In this document: in pieces, positions 1-16,391 of the stretch
How positions within the stretch are numbered: the first letter of the stretch is position 1
How the letters are laid out: each line of letters starts with the position of its first letter
The notes under the pieces: generated by a model
Told to the model about the DNA's origin: nothing
Databases searched by the model: none
What the model saw: the letters and a program-made list of their open reading frames with translations, nothing else
Position numbers and translations under genes: made by a program
Source of the DNA: Archangium violaceum
GTDB lineage: Bacteria > Myxococcota > Myxococcia > Myxococcales > Myxococcaceae
Length of the DNA stretch: 64,000 bases
Direction: 5' to 3'
Assembly: GCF_016859125.1 (NCBI RefSeq)
Contig: NZ_CP069338.1
Coordinates: 5,333,501 to 5,397,500, forward strand

Positions 1-2
1 CG

Positions 3-71
3 CCCTCCGGCCTCACTTTTCTCCAACCTGTCCGACAATCGGACAAGTTGCGGAAGACAGCGCCCGGAGGG
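3..71. repeat. Nested inverted repeats at the window edge
   Basis: Two nested inverted repeats are visible. The outer arms CCCTCCGG (3-10) and CCGGAGGG (64-71) enclose an inner TGTCCGA-CAA-TCGGACA (29-45). They lie just downstream of the minus-strand acetyltransferase, so they may act as a terminator or belong to an operator of a gene beyond the window. No T-run follows the stem on either strand, so the function is not settled. Confidence 0.4.
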
Positions 72-95
72 TCTCCTGCTTCGACGGGCCCCTCT

Positions 96-905
96 TCAGT
101 GGCCCTTCGCCGCGGCCATGTAGAAGTGGATGCGCGTCACGGCCCGGTAGCCCATGCGCAGGTAGACGGGGTAGCCGGCCGGGGTGGCGTGCAGCGTCGT
201 GCGCTGCAGCCCCTGGGTGCGGTGCGTCTCGGCGAGCGCCTTGCGGATGACGGCCTCGGCGCAACCGAGCTTGCGGTGCTCACTCATGGTCGCCACCAGC
301 GCGACGTAGGCGATGCCGTCCACCGGGAGGACGGTCGCGCAGCTCGCGGGCTTCCCATCGCGGTAGCTCACGTAGCCCACGCCCTGGTTGTCGCCCGAGA
401 AGTAGGCCGGCACGTCGAGGGGTTCGCGCACCAGGTCGCGTGGGGTGTCGTAGGAGTGCGCGTTGATGTCCGCCACGTCATTGCGGCCTTGTGAATCCAC
501 CGCCTGTCGGAACTCGAGGGCGGGCAGGGGCCGCACGGGCTCCACGAGGCGGTCGGTGACCATGCCGGTGGTGTCCAGGCCCGGATTGAGTCCGTAGGGG
601 GCGAGCAGCTCGGCGGCCCGAGAACGGAACCCCGGCGCCAGCCAGTCCTCGCACACGGCGAACATCCACGCGCACCCCCGGGATTCGAAGTAGCGGGCGG
701 CGGCGGCGGCGCTGCGCTGCAGTTCCTCCGCCGTCTCGTGGGGGCCTCGGGGCATGGCGATGTTCAGCATCTGCCAGACGCCATTGGCCGAGGCGATGTG
801 CACTTCGGGCAGATCGAGCACCTCGCCGTTGGGGCTGTGCCGGGCGAAGAAGCGCCAGGCGCCGAGGAGCTGCGTATTGGATTCGAGGATTTCGTCGATG
901 GGCAT
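96..905 (-). CDS. GNAT-family N-acetyltransferase
   Basis: 269-residue protein. The C-terminal part has the look of a GNAT fold: a beta strand and acetyl-CoA pyrophosphate loop around residues 201-222, with RKLGCAEA standing for the family Q/R-x-x-G-x-G/A motif, then the closing helix and a late 'YLRMGYR' strand (about 247-255) typical of GNATs. The N-terminal 130 residues form a second, more diverged domain, so this resembles two-domain GNATs. It would transfer an acyl group from acetyl-CoA to an amine; nothing here indicates the substrate. It is transcribed divergently from the Lhr helicase across 108 bp and has no operon partner in the window. Confidence 0.8.
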   Translation of the reverse strand: MPIDEILESNTQLLGAWRFFARHSPNGEVLDLPEVHIASANGVWQMLNIAMPRGPHETAEELQRSAAAAARYFESRGCAWMFAVCEDWLAPGFRSRAAELLAPYGLNPGLDTTGMVTDRLVEPVRPLPALEFRQAVDSQGRNDVADINAHSYDTPRDLVREPLDVPAYFSGDNQGVGYVSYRDGKPASCATVLPVDGIAYVALVATMSEHRKLGCAEAVIRKALAETHRTQGLQRTTLHATPAGYPVYLRMGYRAVTRIHFYMAAAKGH

Positions 906-1013
906 GTGTTCTCCAGTTTACAGATGTCCCATCCCACGGCAGCCCACCCTCCGTCCAGGCGGGTGCGTTGACGCCTCCCCTAAACCGGTGTTCAGTCAGA
1001 GGGAGAGAGCGCC

Positions 1014-5405
<4,392 letters not shown>

Positions 5406-5445
5406 GCCCAAGATGGCGCTGTCGTCTTTGCCAGAAGGAAGAACA

Positions 5446-5836
5446 CATGAAGGGCCTTGCCCTTTGTTTGGGCTTGCTGCTCGCGTTCTCCGCTTCAGCC
5501 AACTCTCTGCAGCTGTGTCGCTCGTTCTCGCGAGCCCTCGCGGCGCTGCCGGCGACGATGACGGATGATGCCAAGGCCCTGCTCACCCCAGCGAACCTGG
5601 CCTTCATGGGAACCCCGACGGCTGCATGGATTGGGTCTCGAGGTATCCCCATCGTCGGCGAAGCGGTGGATGTCGCGCTGCTCGCGCTCGGTGTGACACT
5701 CCAGGCCGGGTCGTGGTCAAGCTCCAGTAAGAAAGTGCCTGATGAGCTACATCATCATCAAGACGGATTGGGTTCTCGATGCCCGGGAATTTTCGGAGCA
5801 GTTGCTGGCACGTTGGCCAGAGGCCCAGATATTTGA
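5446..5836 (+). pseudogene. Truncated exported protein remnant (toxin-like 5' fragment)
   Basis: A 130-codon frame starting ATG-AAG-GGC with a clear signal peptide (about residues 1-18, cleavage after SASA). It continues sensibly to about residue 92 (a hydrophobic stretch with GEAVDVALLALGVTL). After that the composition becomes low-complexity (SWSSSSKK, HHHQ) and the frame ends by running into a second small frame that starts at 5742. The hydrophobic segment resembles, by eye, the membrane segment of myxobacterial polymorphic toxin lipoproteins. The most economical reading is a 5' gene fragment joined to foreign sequence. It could also be a genuine small secreted protein. Confidence 0.4.
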
Positions 5837-5867
5837 ATCAATCCTACTTCTCAGCGGGAGGGAGTAG
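5742..5867 (+). pseudogene. N-terminal fragment of an immunity-like protein
   Basis: A 41-codon frame beginning MSYIIIKTDWVLDAREFSEQ. The start is protein-like (alternating hydrophobic strand, then an amphipathic helix) but it stops at TAG 5865 and overlaps the 3' end of the opposite-strand gene at 5844. Placed directly after a toxin-like 5' fragment, it looks like the surviving beginning of an immunity gene after deletion of the middle of a toxin/immunity pair. This is inference; no intact homologue is in the window. Confidence 0.3.
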
Positions 5868-6395
5868 TCCCTCTGTCTCCGCGTAATCCCTCGTGATCTG
5901 AATCTCGATGTGGAGGCTGGTGAAGTCAGGAAACATCCGCTCCGCCAGTTCGCCGAGCTGAAGAGCTTTTTTCAAGGACTCTTTTGTCCGCTCATCATTC
6001 CAGTACCGGATCTTCCCGAGCCATGCATCTCGAAGCGTGTCCAACGCCTTCTGTTCCCCCTCCTCGTAGAGCCGCATGGCCTCGTGGGGGGATGCTCGGA
6101 AGGCGTCCAGGAAGTGGCCCAACTCCACCACGGTCTGGGCGCTGCGGTACGAGCCAAAAACAGCCGCTTCCAACAGGCGCTGGATCTCGGAGGACACTTC
6201 CTCGGCACTTCTGTCGGGCTGGTCGATGGATTGCTGCAACCAGGCGAGATAGAGGAGATTGTGTGTGAAGGCGGGGCAGGTTTCAGCGAGTTCGCGATGC
6301 AACCTCAACTGCTCCGGATTGCCACGCACGTCCTTACCGGCTGCCTTGGCGGCTTCGAATTTCGCAACCAACTCCTCGAGACTGGGATGTTTCAT
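5844..6395 (-). CDS. Hypothetical helical protein
   Basis: 183 residues, no signal peptide, almost entirely predicted alpha-helical and rich in Glu, Lys, Leu and Ala. The layout (paired amphipathic helices about 34 residues apart, e.g. around 40-75 and 85-150) is reminiscent of TPR-like helical hairpins, but no canonical TPR consensus is seen. It lies 9 bp downstream of the lipoprotein gene at 6405-6893 and is probably co-transcribed with it. Its end overlaps the opposite-strand immunity-like fragment at 5742-5867. The family is not recognised. Confidence 0.65.
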   Translation of the reverse strand: MKHPSLEELVAKFEAAKAAGKDVRGNPEQLRLHRELAETCPAFTHNLLYLAWLQQSIDQPDRSAEEVSSEIQRLLEAAVFGSYRSAQTVVELGHFLDAFRASPHEAMRLYEEGEQKALDTLRDAWLGKIRYWNDERTKESLKKALQLGELAERMFPDFTSLHIEIQITRDYAETEGLLPPAEK

Positions 6396-6404
6396 GGCTC
6401 TATC

Positions 6405-6893
6405 TCACAACTTCCCCATGAGGCGCTCTGGCTGTTCGAGCAGTTTCTTGACCATCTTCAACTGGAGTTTCGTCGCCAGACTGAAGTCGTTTTGCTTCTG
6501 CATCTTGATGATCTCGAACAGGGTGTAATCTTTGAGTTGAGTAGGGAAGTCGGGGGCTCGCTGAAGGGTCGCGGGAATCTGCCCCAACTTCATGTTGAGC
6601 AGGGTGATCCTGTCCATCATTCGCGTGGCCATCGGAGCGGCGATGAGTCCCGATGCCTTCGCCTCGGCAATCAATGCCTCGGCCTCTGCGAACTGGCCAT
6701 TGTTGATGAGCACCCAGATCCGAGCGGAGACCGAGTTGCCACCCTTGAGGCGTACGCCTTCGCCGGGCACATCTGCGTCAGCCGTGTCAGCAACCCAGCC
6801 GGTGTCTGGCTCCTGGCGGACCGCATTGTTTTGATGGCTGCAGCCGCCGGAAAGAAGAATGGCTCCTACGAGGAGGAACAGATAGGCCTTCAC
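6405..6893 (-). CDS. Small myxobacterial lipoprotein
   Basis: I start this at the GTG at 6893, which gives VKAYLFLLVGAILLSGGC: a short charged n-region, a hydrophobic core and a lipobox-like cysteine at residue 18. Longer in-frame starts would bury the signal. The mature part (about 145 residues) is charged and helical, ending in a Lys/Leu-rich segment. It resembles myxobacteria-specific lipoprotein families found near toxin/immunity loci, but I cannot name one with certainty. It is probably the first gene of a two-gene unit with 5844-6395. Expected location: lipid-anchored in the envelope. Confidence 0.65.
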   Translation of the reverse strand: MKAYLFLLVGAILLSGGCSHQNNAVRQEPDTGWVADTADADVPGEGVRLKGGNSVSARIWVLINNGQFAEAEALIAEAKASGLIAAPMATRMMDRITLLNMKLGQIPATLQRAPDFPTQLKDYTLFEIIKMQKQNDFSLATKLQLKMVKKLLEQPERLMGKL

Positions 6894-6983
6894 GCTTGGA
6901 CCCTCGTGGTCGAGCTTCTTTGTCGCGGATGTGGATGGAGATGGGGAGCGCGGCGGGAGTGCGCTCCCCATCTCGGCAAGGCG

Positions 6984-8765
<1,782 letters not shown>

Positions 8766-8769
8766 AGGG

Positions 8770-9048
8770 CTACCCCCAGCGTGCGATGACAAGCATGAAC
8801 AACAACGACAGACCTACGGCGAACCAGACAGATGCGTCCGTCAGTCCCACCCACGAGAGGTGGATGAACGCGCTGCCCATCAGCCCGACGAAGAGGCGGT
8901 CTCCGCGGGTGGTGGTCATGGGCAGCAGGCCCCGGCGGGGGAGGGAAGGGGAGCGAATCCCCCAGACGGTGTAGACCGCGAGCAGCATCACGATGACCAC
9001 GAAGAAGCTGGCCGTCGGTGCCGTCCAGGCCATCCATTCCATGTCCAT
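8770..9048 (-). CDS. DUF2160 small membrane protein of the glycerol transporter
   Basis: 92 residues with membrane segments at about 10-32, 50-68 and 72-90, and conserved features WMAWT near the N-terminus, 'TTRGDRLFVGLMGSAFIHLSW' in the middle and a C-terminal RWG. This is the DUF2160 family, found almost only between the permease and binding-protein genes of glycerol-type ABC importers. It probably supports the transporter in the inner membrane; its exact role is unknown. It lies 6 bp after glpQ and 4 bp before glpV. Confidence 0.85.
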   Translation of the reverse strand: MDMEWMAWTAPTASFFVVIVMLLAVYTVWGIRSPSLPRRGLLPMTTTRGDRLFVGLMGSAFIHLSWVGLTDASVWFAVGLSLLFMLVIARWG

Positions 9049-9054
9049 GGGAGC

Positions 9055-10705
<1,651 letters not shown>

Positions 10706-10709
<4 letters not shown>

Positions 10710-11794
10710 GAGATGGCACGGCCTCCGGCGTACAGCGTCGTCCAACGGGGCGGCAGCTCCAGCCAGCACACCTCGCCAGGGGCGAGCCGCTCCTCCTCGG
10801 GCAGCCGCACCTTCAATGTCTGCGCTCCCAGGCGCGTGGTGGCCAGCTTGTGCCGCCCCAGGTCCTCCACCTGTGTCACCTCCACGCGCACCGAGGAGGG
10901 AGTGCCCTCGCGCACGCGCCGCGGGAACTCGGGGCGGATGCCGAGCAGCAGCTCGCCTCCGGCCGACTTCGCCCTCGCGCACACGCCCGCGTCCAGGGGC
11001 AGCCGCTGTCCCTCCACCACCACCGCGCCATCCTCCACGGTGCACGGCAGGAGGTTCATCCCCGGGCTGCCGATGAAGTAGCCGACGAAGGTGTCCTCCG
11101 GGCGCTCGAAGAGCTCCTGCGGCGTTCCCACCTGCACCACCCGGCCATGGTTCATCACCACTACCCGGTCCGCGAGCGTCAGCGCCTCCACCTGATCGTG
11201 CGTCACGTACACGAGCGTCATCTTCAGCTGCTCGTGCACCTTCTTCAGGTTGCGGCGCAGCAACCACTTCACGTGCGGATCGATGACCGTCAGGGGCTCG
11301 TCCAGGAGGATGGCCGCCACGTCCCGGCGCACCAGCCCTCGTCCCAGCGAAATCCGCTGCCTCATGTCCGCGGAGAGCCCGCTCGCTCTCTTGCGCAGGT
11401 CCGGGGTGAGCTCCAGCAGCTCCGCGACCTCTTCCACCCGCTTCCGCGACTCGTCCCGCCCCGCGCCCCGGTTGCGCAGCGGGAAGGCCAGGTTCTCGAA
11501 GACGGTCATCGTGTCGTAGATGACGGGGAACTGGAACACCTGGGCGATGTTGCGGTGCTGCGGCGGGGCCTCGGTGACGTCCACGCCGTTGAAGAGCACC
11601 TGCCCGCGCGTGGGCCGCAGCAGGCCGGAGATGATGTTGAGCAGCGTCGTCTTCCCGCACCCCGAGGGCCCCAGCAGCGCGTAGGCGCCGCCGTCCTCCC
11701 AGACGAGCTCCAGGGGCCGCAGGGCGTAGTCCTTCTCGGACGCCGGTGCGGGGACATAGGCGTGGGCGATGCCGCGGAGCTCAATCCTGGCCAT
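10706..11794 (-). CDS. glpT: Glycerol ABC transporter ATP-binding protein GlpT
   Basis: 362-residue ABC ATPase. Walker A GPSGCGKT is at 42-49, the D-loop/Walker B ILLDEP near 165, and an H-loop histidine in YVTHDQ. The signature motif is unusual: LSADMRQ in place of LSGGQ, a deviation known for this sugar/glycerol ATPase subfamily. A C-terminal TOBE-like domain (about 240-355) follows, as in MalK/UgpC. Start ATG 11794 overlaps the end of glpS by 14 bp. It forms an asymmetric heterodimer with GlpS to drive glycerol import. Confidence 0.87.
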
Positions 11795-12899
11795 TCGCGG
11801 GCTCCTCGGGGGTGAAGGGGGGCGCGGCCACCAGCCGGCCCTCGGGTCCGAACACGAACATCTTCGATGGAGGGACGAACAGCTCCACCGGCGCGCCGTA
11901 CGGGTGCCGGTGCACGCCCTCCACCTGCGCGCCGATCGCGAGCCCCGCGTGCGCCGCGTGGACGAGCGTCTCGGAGCCGCTGATCTCCTCCACCTCCACG
12001 TGCGCGAGGATGCGGACATCCTCGGGGGAGACCCGGGTGAGCCGCACGTGGTGGGCGCGGACTCCCAGGCGGTAGCGGCCGGGCGCCAGGCCTCGCAGGT
12101 GCCCGGACAGCGGGAAGCTCACCTCGGGCGAGAGGCGCGCTCCCGCGTCCGCGGTGATTTCGACGTCCCACAGGTTCATCTGCGGATCGCTGAAGACCTG
12201 GCCCACGCGCTCGGTGGCGGGGGCCTGGTACACCTCGAGCGTCGGGCCCTGTTGCAGCAGCCGCCCCTCGTCGAGCACCACGGTCTTCCCGCCGAGCAGC
12301 AGCGCCTCGGTGGGCTCGGTGGTGGCGTACACCACGACGGCGGGGCGGTCGCGGAAGAGCTGCCGCATCTCCGCGCGGAGCTCCTCGCGCAGCTTGTAGT
12401 CGAGGTTCGCCAGGGGCTCGTCGAGCAGCAGCAGCGAGGCGTCCTTCGCCAGCGCGCGCGCCATGGCCGTGCGCTGTTGCTGACCACCGCTCAGCTCCGC
12501 GGGAAGCCGTTGCAGGAAGGGCTCCAGGCGGAGCGCGGCGGCCGTCTCGCGCACGCGCCGATCGATGTCCTGCTTGCCGAGCTTCCCGGCCAGCCGCAGG
12601 GGCGAGGCGATGTTCTCGTAGACGGTGAGCGAGGGGTAGTTGACGAACTGCTGGTACACCATGGCCACGTCGCGGCGGCGCACGTCCACGTGCGTCACGT
12701 CGGCCCCGTCCGCGAGCAGCCGCCCCGAGGTGGGTTTGTCGAGCCCCGCCATGAGCCGCAGCAACGACGTCTTCCCGGCACGCGTGCGACCCAGCAGGAC
12801 GATGAAGGCTCCGGGTTCGAGCTTCAGGTTGATGTCCGCGAGGTGTAACTCGCCGTCCACGACGCGAGTGACCCTGTCCAACTCGATGCCATGCTTCAC
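11781..12899 (-). CDS. glpS: Glycerol ABC transporter ATP-binding protein GlpS
   Basis: 372-residue ABC ATPase from a GTG at 12899, preceded by GAGGGG at good distance; an ATG at 12950 would add a 17-residue tail without a good ribosome site. The Walker A is atypical, GRTRAGKT (37-44), lacking the central glycine. The signature LSGGQQQR and Walker B LLLDEP are canonical, so GlpS and GlpT complement each other's degenerate motifs. A TOBE-like C-terminus follows. It is the first gene of the operon and is transcribed divergently from heme oxygenase. No glycerol kinase or dehydrogenase lies in the window. Confidence 0.87.
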   Translation of the reverse strand: MKHGIELDRVTRVVDGELHLADINLKLEPGAFIVLLGRTRAGKTSLLRLMAGLDKPTSGRLLADGADVTHVDVRRRDVAMVYQQFVNYPSLTVYENIASPLRLAGKLGKQDIDRRVRETAAALRLEPFLQRLPAELSGGQQQRTAMARALAKDASLLLLDEPLANLDYKLREELRAEMRQLFRDRPAVVVYATTEPTEALLLGGKTVVLDEGRLLQQGPTLEVYQAPATERVGQVFSDPQMNLWDVEITADAGARLSPEVSFPLSGHLRGLAPGRYRLGVRAHHVRLTRVSPEDVRILAHVEVEEISGSETLVHAAHAGLAIGAQVEGVHRHPYGAPVELFVPPSKMFVFGPEGRLVAAPPFTPEEPANGQD

Positions 12900-13107
12900 C
12901 CGGTGTATCCCCTCGATGTGTGTTACGCCGTGAGTGACCGCGGCGCGCATCGTAGGGAGAGGGTTCGTGTCCGGTCCAGCACGGTTGTACCCATTCCCAT
13001 GACCGCGCGCGTCGTGCCTCCCTCCCCTCCGGGCTGGCGGAAGGTTGACACTTGGACTCAAGAGAGTGTTCCCCGGCGCGGGGCTCGTGCACAAGCTGGA
13101 TGGAGCC
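12900..13107. promoter_or_regulatory. Divergent control region glpS / heme oxygenase
   Basis: 208 bp that must hold the promoters of both the glycerol operon (minus) and the phytochrome operon (plus). A TTGACA occurs at 13045-13050 but no credible -10 hexamer follows at 16-18 bp. No clear operator was found. Confidence 0.4.
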
Positions 13108-13725
13108 TTGTTCTCCCTAGAACCCCGCACCCTGTTGCAGACACTGAAGGCGGAAACCCGCCCACACCACGAGCGTGCCGAGCGCGTGGTGCGCCTCATG
13201 TCCCCGGACCTCACCCTTTCCGGATACAGGCGCCATCTGGAGGCGCTCCACGGTCTCCATGCCCCGCTGGAGGCGGTCCTCGCCGAGCGGCTGGAGGGAC
13301 TCGCCTCCGAGCTGCGCCTCGCCGAGCGATGGAAGCTGCCCTGGCTGGAGGAGGACCTCCGGGCGCTCGGTCACGACGAGGCTTCGCTGGCCCGCCTGCC
13401 CCGGCTCGCGCATCCGCCGTCCCTGCCAGGGGTGCCCGAGGCGCTCGGCGCCCTCTATGTGCTGGAGGGCTCCACCCTCGGCGGCCAGCTCATCCTGCGT
13501 CACCTCACGCGCCACTTCGAGGGCGTGTCCGCGGGCCGGTTCGTGTACTTCCGGGCCTATGGCGAGGCCGTGGGTCCCATGTGGAAGGCCTTTGGCGAGG
13601 CCCTGCTCCGCCTGTGCCCGGATCCGGCGCTCGCGCCCCGGGTGGTGCGGGGAGCCCAGGACACCTTCGATGCCTTCGAGGCATGGCTGCGCGAGGTTCA
13701 TGTCGATGTCCCCTCCCCTCTCTGA
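13108..13725 (+). CDS. bphO: Biliverdin-producing heme oxygenase
   Basis: 205 residues from the TTG at 13108, which has GGATGGAG just upstream; in-frame starts at 13087 (GTG) and 13045 (TTG) are possible but would add tails unusual for the family. The heme-ligand region ETRPHHERAE (16-25) and the distal-helix motif YVLEGSTLGG are present. It opens heme to biliverdin IX-alpha with release of iron and CO. Its 3' end overlaps the bacteriophytochrome start by 26 bp, so the chromophore maker is translationally coupled to the photoreceptor that needs it. Confidence 0.88.
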   Translation: MFSLEPRTLLQTLKAETRPHHERAERVVRLMSPDLTLSGYRRHLEALHGLHAPLEAVLAERLEGLASELRLAERWKLPWLEEDLRALGHDEASLARLPRLAHPPSLPGVPEALGALYVLEGSTLGGQLILRHLTRHFEGVSAGRFVYFRAYGEAVGPMWKAFGEALLRLCPDPALAPRVVRGAQDTFDAFEAWLREVHVDVPSPL

Positions 13726-15940
13726 CGTGGACCTTTCGCAGTGCGAGCGCGAGCCCATCCACCTGTTGGGGGGCATCCAGCCCCACGGGGTGCTGCTGGC
13801 CTTCTCGGAGCCTGACCTTTCCTTGAAGGTGGTGAGCGCCAACACCGGGGAGCTGTTGGGGCGTGCGCCAGAGACGCTCCTGGGCCGGTCACTGGAGGAG
13901 GTGCTGCACCCCTCGTCGCTCGTCATCCTCAACCGGGCCCTGTCCTCGTCCGCCCTGGGGAACCTGCGCATCGAGGCCGCGGGCCGCTTCTTCGTCGGCC
14001 TCCTGCACCGCCGTGACGGACTGGGGGTGCTGGAGCTGGAGCCCGCCTCGGAGTCCACCAGTGAGGAGGAGGCGCTGGCCAGGGTGGACCAGCTCCTCTC
14101 GCCGCTTGCGGGTGCCCAGGGCGCGAAGGGGCTGCTCCAGGCGGCTGCCGAGGCGGTGCGCGCGCTCACCCGCTTCGACCGGGTGATGGTGTACCGCTTC
14201 GACGCGGACTGGCACGGCGAGGTGGTGGCGGAGAGTCGAGAGCCGGAGATGGACGGCTTCTTGGGCCTGCACTTCCCCGCCAGTGACATCCCCGCGCAGG
14301 CCCGCGCCCTCTACACGCGCAGTACCCTGCGCCTCATCGCCGACGCGCGTGCCCGACCCGTGCCCCTGGTCCCCGCCGTGCTCCCGTCCCTGGGGCGCCC
14401 GTTGGACCTGTCGGACGCGGCCCTGCGCAGCGTGTCCCCGGTGCACCTGGAGTACCTCGCCAACATGCGGGTGGGGGCCTCCATGTCCATCTCGCTGCTG
14501 CGGGACGGGCGGCTGTGGGGCCTCATCGCGTGTCACCACCGCGCGCCCCTGCTGGTGCCGGCCTCCACGCGCCGCGCCTGTGACGTGTTGGCCCGGCTGG
14601 TGTCGCTGCAGCTCGCGTCCGAGGAGCGCGCCAGCATGGCCTCCGAGGTCGCTCGCCGCGCCCACCTCCAATTCCAGATGGTGGAGCGGCTCTCCTCGGA
14701 GTCGGGCTCCTTGTCCTCGGCCCTCTCGAAGCAGGGGGACCTGTTGCTCGGCCTCACCGGCGCGGGTGGTGCGGCGCTGCTGCTCGGCGATGCTCCCATC
14801 CTCGTGGGCGCCACGCCCCCCGTCGAGGAGGTGACGGCGCTGGCCGATTGGCTCGCCGGGCGGCGATTCGACGGCACCTTCCACACGGAGCGCCTCGGCG
14901 CGCTCCACCCGCCAGCCGCCGAGTACACGGACCTCGCCAGTGGCCTGCTCGCGGTCCGGTTGGATGAGCACGCCCCGCGTTTCATCCTCTGGTTCCGCCC
15001 CGAGGTGGCCCGGACCGTCACCTGGGCGGGCAATCCCCAGAAGCCGGTGGTGCCCGGGCCCGGTGCCAACCGTCTCCATCCGCGTGCGTCCTTCGAAGCC
15101 TGGCAGGAGACGGTGCGCGGGGCGAGCAGCCCCTGGACTCCGGAAGACCTGGCCACCGCCGTGAGCTTCCGCGGCGCGCTGGTGAGCGTGCTGTTGCGCC
15201 ACGCCGCCGCCCTCGCTCGTTCCAACGCGGAGCTGGATGCCTTCGGTGGCACTGTGGCGCACGACCTCAAGGAGCCGCTGCGCGGCATCCAGCAGTACGT
15301 GGGCTTCCTCCTGGAGGACCATGGCAACGAGCTGGGGGCCGACGGGCGCCAGCAGCTCGAGGAGGTGCGGTGGCTCGCCGGGCGCACCCAGGGCCAGATG
15401 GATGCCCTCTTCGAGTACAGCCGGGTGGGGCGCGTGGAGCTGGCCTGGGGACAGGTGGACATGCAGTCCCTGGTGGACGAGGTGCTGCTCTCCGTGTCCG
15501 CTCGCTTGCAGGAGAACCGGGTGGAGGTCGGCATCCCCCGGCGTCTGCCCCAGGTGGAGTGTGACGGGGTTCGCATCCAGCAGGTCTGGGCCAACCTCTT
15601 CACCAATGCCGCCAAGTATCACCAGCCAGGTGAGCCGCGTTGGATGGAGGTGGGTTTCCACGCTCCGGGAGAGCCCCGCCCCACCCCAGCGCGACGGCGG
15701 CCGGATGAATACGTCTTCTACGTGCGAGACAACGGCATCGGCATCCCCGCGCGGTTCCATGAGGACATCTTCGAGATGTTCCGCCGGCTGCACCCCGCTC
15801 ATTCCTATGGCGGAGGGAGTGGGGCCGGGTTGGCGATCGCCCGGCGGCTCGTCCAGCTGCATGGCGGCGAGCTGTGGGTGGAGTCGGCGCCCGGCCAGGG
15901 CTCCACCTTCTTCTTCACCCTGGGCGAGAGGCGGCGGTGA
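13700..15940 (+). CDS. bphP: Bacteriophytochrome histidine kinase
   Basis: 746 residues in PAS-GAF-PHY-HisKA-HATPase order. Cys15, in the segment C-x-x-EPIHLLGGIQPHG, is the bacteriophytochrome-type biliverdin attachment cysteine. The GAF domain carries HFPASDIP (191-198) with the conserved Asp of the PASDIP motif. The kinase part has the phosphoacceptor His521 in VAHDLKEP and N-box and G-boxes (NGIGIP, GGGSGAGL). It senses red/far-red light in the cytoplasm and autophosphorylates. An alternative start two codons on (13706) gives the same domains. It is followed after 4 bp by a single-domain response regulator, the expected partner. Confidence 0.93.
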   Translation: MSMSPPLSDVDLSQCEREPIHLLGGIQPHGVLLAFSEPDLSLKVVSANTGELLGRAPETLLGRSLEEVLHPSSLVILNRALSSSALGNLRIEAAGRFFVGLLHRRDGLGVLELEPASESTSEEEALARVDQLLSPLAGAQGAKGLLQAAAEAVRALTRFDRVMVYRFDADWHGEVVAESREPEMDGFLGLHFPASDIPAQARALYTRSTLRLIADARARPVPLVPAVLPSLGRPLDLSDAALRSVSPVHLEYLANMRVGASMSISLLRDGRLWGLIACHHRAPLLVPASTRRACDVLARLVSLQLASEERASMASEVARRAHLQFQMVERLSSESGSLSSALSKQGDLLLGLTGAGGAALLLGDAPILVGATPPVEEVTALADWLAGRRFDGTFHTERLGALHPPAAEYTDLASGLLAVRLDEHAPRFILWFRPEVARTVTWAGNPQKPVVPGPGANRLHPRASFEAWQETVRGASSPWTPEDLATAVSFRGALVSVLLRHAAALARSNAELDAFGGTVAHDLKEPLRGIQQYVGFLLEDHGNELGADGRQQLEEVRWLAGRTQGQMDALFEYSRVGRVELAWGQVDMQSLVDEVLLSVSARLQENRVEVGIPRRLPQVECDGVRIQQVWANLFTNAAKYHQPGEPRWMEVGFHAPGEPRPTPARRRPDEYVFYVRDNGIGIPARFHEDIFEMFRRLHPAHSYGGGSGAGLAIARRLVQLHGGELWVESAPGQGSTFFFTLGERRR

Positions 15941-15944
15941 TGAG

Positions 15945-16391
15945 ATGACGTCGGAGCGCCCCCTGCTGCTCGTGGAGGACAGTGACCCGGACGCGGAGGC
16001 GCTGCTGCGGGTGGCTCGCAAGCTGCCGCTCTCCGCGCCCGTGGTGCGGGTGCGGGACGGAGAGTCCGCGCTCGACTACCTCTTCCTGCGGGGCGAGTAC
16101 GTGGGGGCACCCCGGCCCGTGCTCGTGCTGTTGGATCTGCACCTGCCCGGCATCGGAGGCCAGGAGGTCCTCTCCCAGCTCCGGGCCGACCCGGCCTTGC
16201 GCTCCCTGCCCGTCATCATCTTCTCCAACTCCTCGCACAAGTCGGACGTGAGCGCGGCGTACGCCGGTGGCGCCAACAGCTATCTCTTCAAGCCGGACGG
16301 TCCCGCCGAGCTCCAGGAGGCCGCGCACGCGCTCGAGCGCTTCTGGTTCAGCGCCGCGCTGCTGCCCGGTCCGGAGGACGCGTCGGGATGA
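15945..16391 (+). CDS. Single-domain response regulator (Rcp1-like)
   Basis: 148 residues consisting only of a receiver domain. Acidic pocket VEDSDPD near residue 10, phosphoacceptor Asp64 in LLDLHLPG, the switch Ser in IIFSNSS and Lys in YLFKPDG. This is the CheY/Rcp1 type commonly encoded beside phytochrome kinases. It most likely receives phosphate from BphP; its output target is not visible, although the next gene could relay it. Start ATG follows the bphP stop by 4 bp; its end overlaps the next gene as ATGA. Confidence 0.88.
   Translation: MTSERPLLLVEDSDPDAEALLRVARKLPLSAPVVRVRDGESALDYLFLRGEYVGAPRPVLVLLDLHLPGIGGQEVLSQLRADPALRSLPVIIFSNSSHKSDVSAAYAGGANSYLFKPDGPAELQEAAHALERFWFSAALLPGPEDASG

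Noticed and set aside
12899-12950. ATG at 12950 as the GlpS start
   Set aside because: Adds 17 residues with no ribosome site; the GTG at 12899 has GAGGGG at good spacing and matches the usual family N-terminus.
13045-13073. TTGACA as a -35 box for the heme oxygenase operon
   Set aside because: No -10 hexamer at 16-18 bp; the match is to a single hexamer in a 208-bp region.
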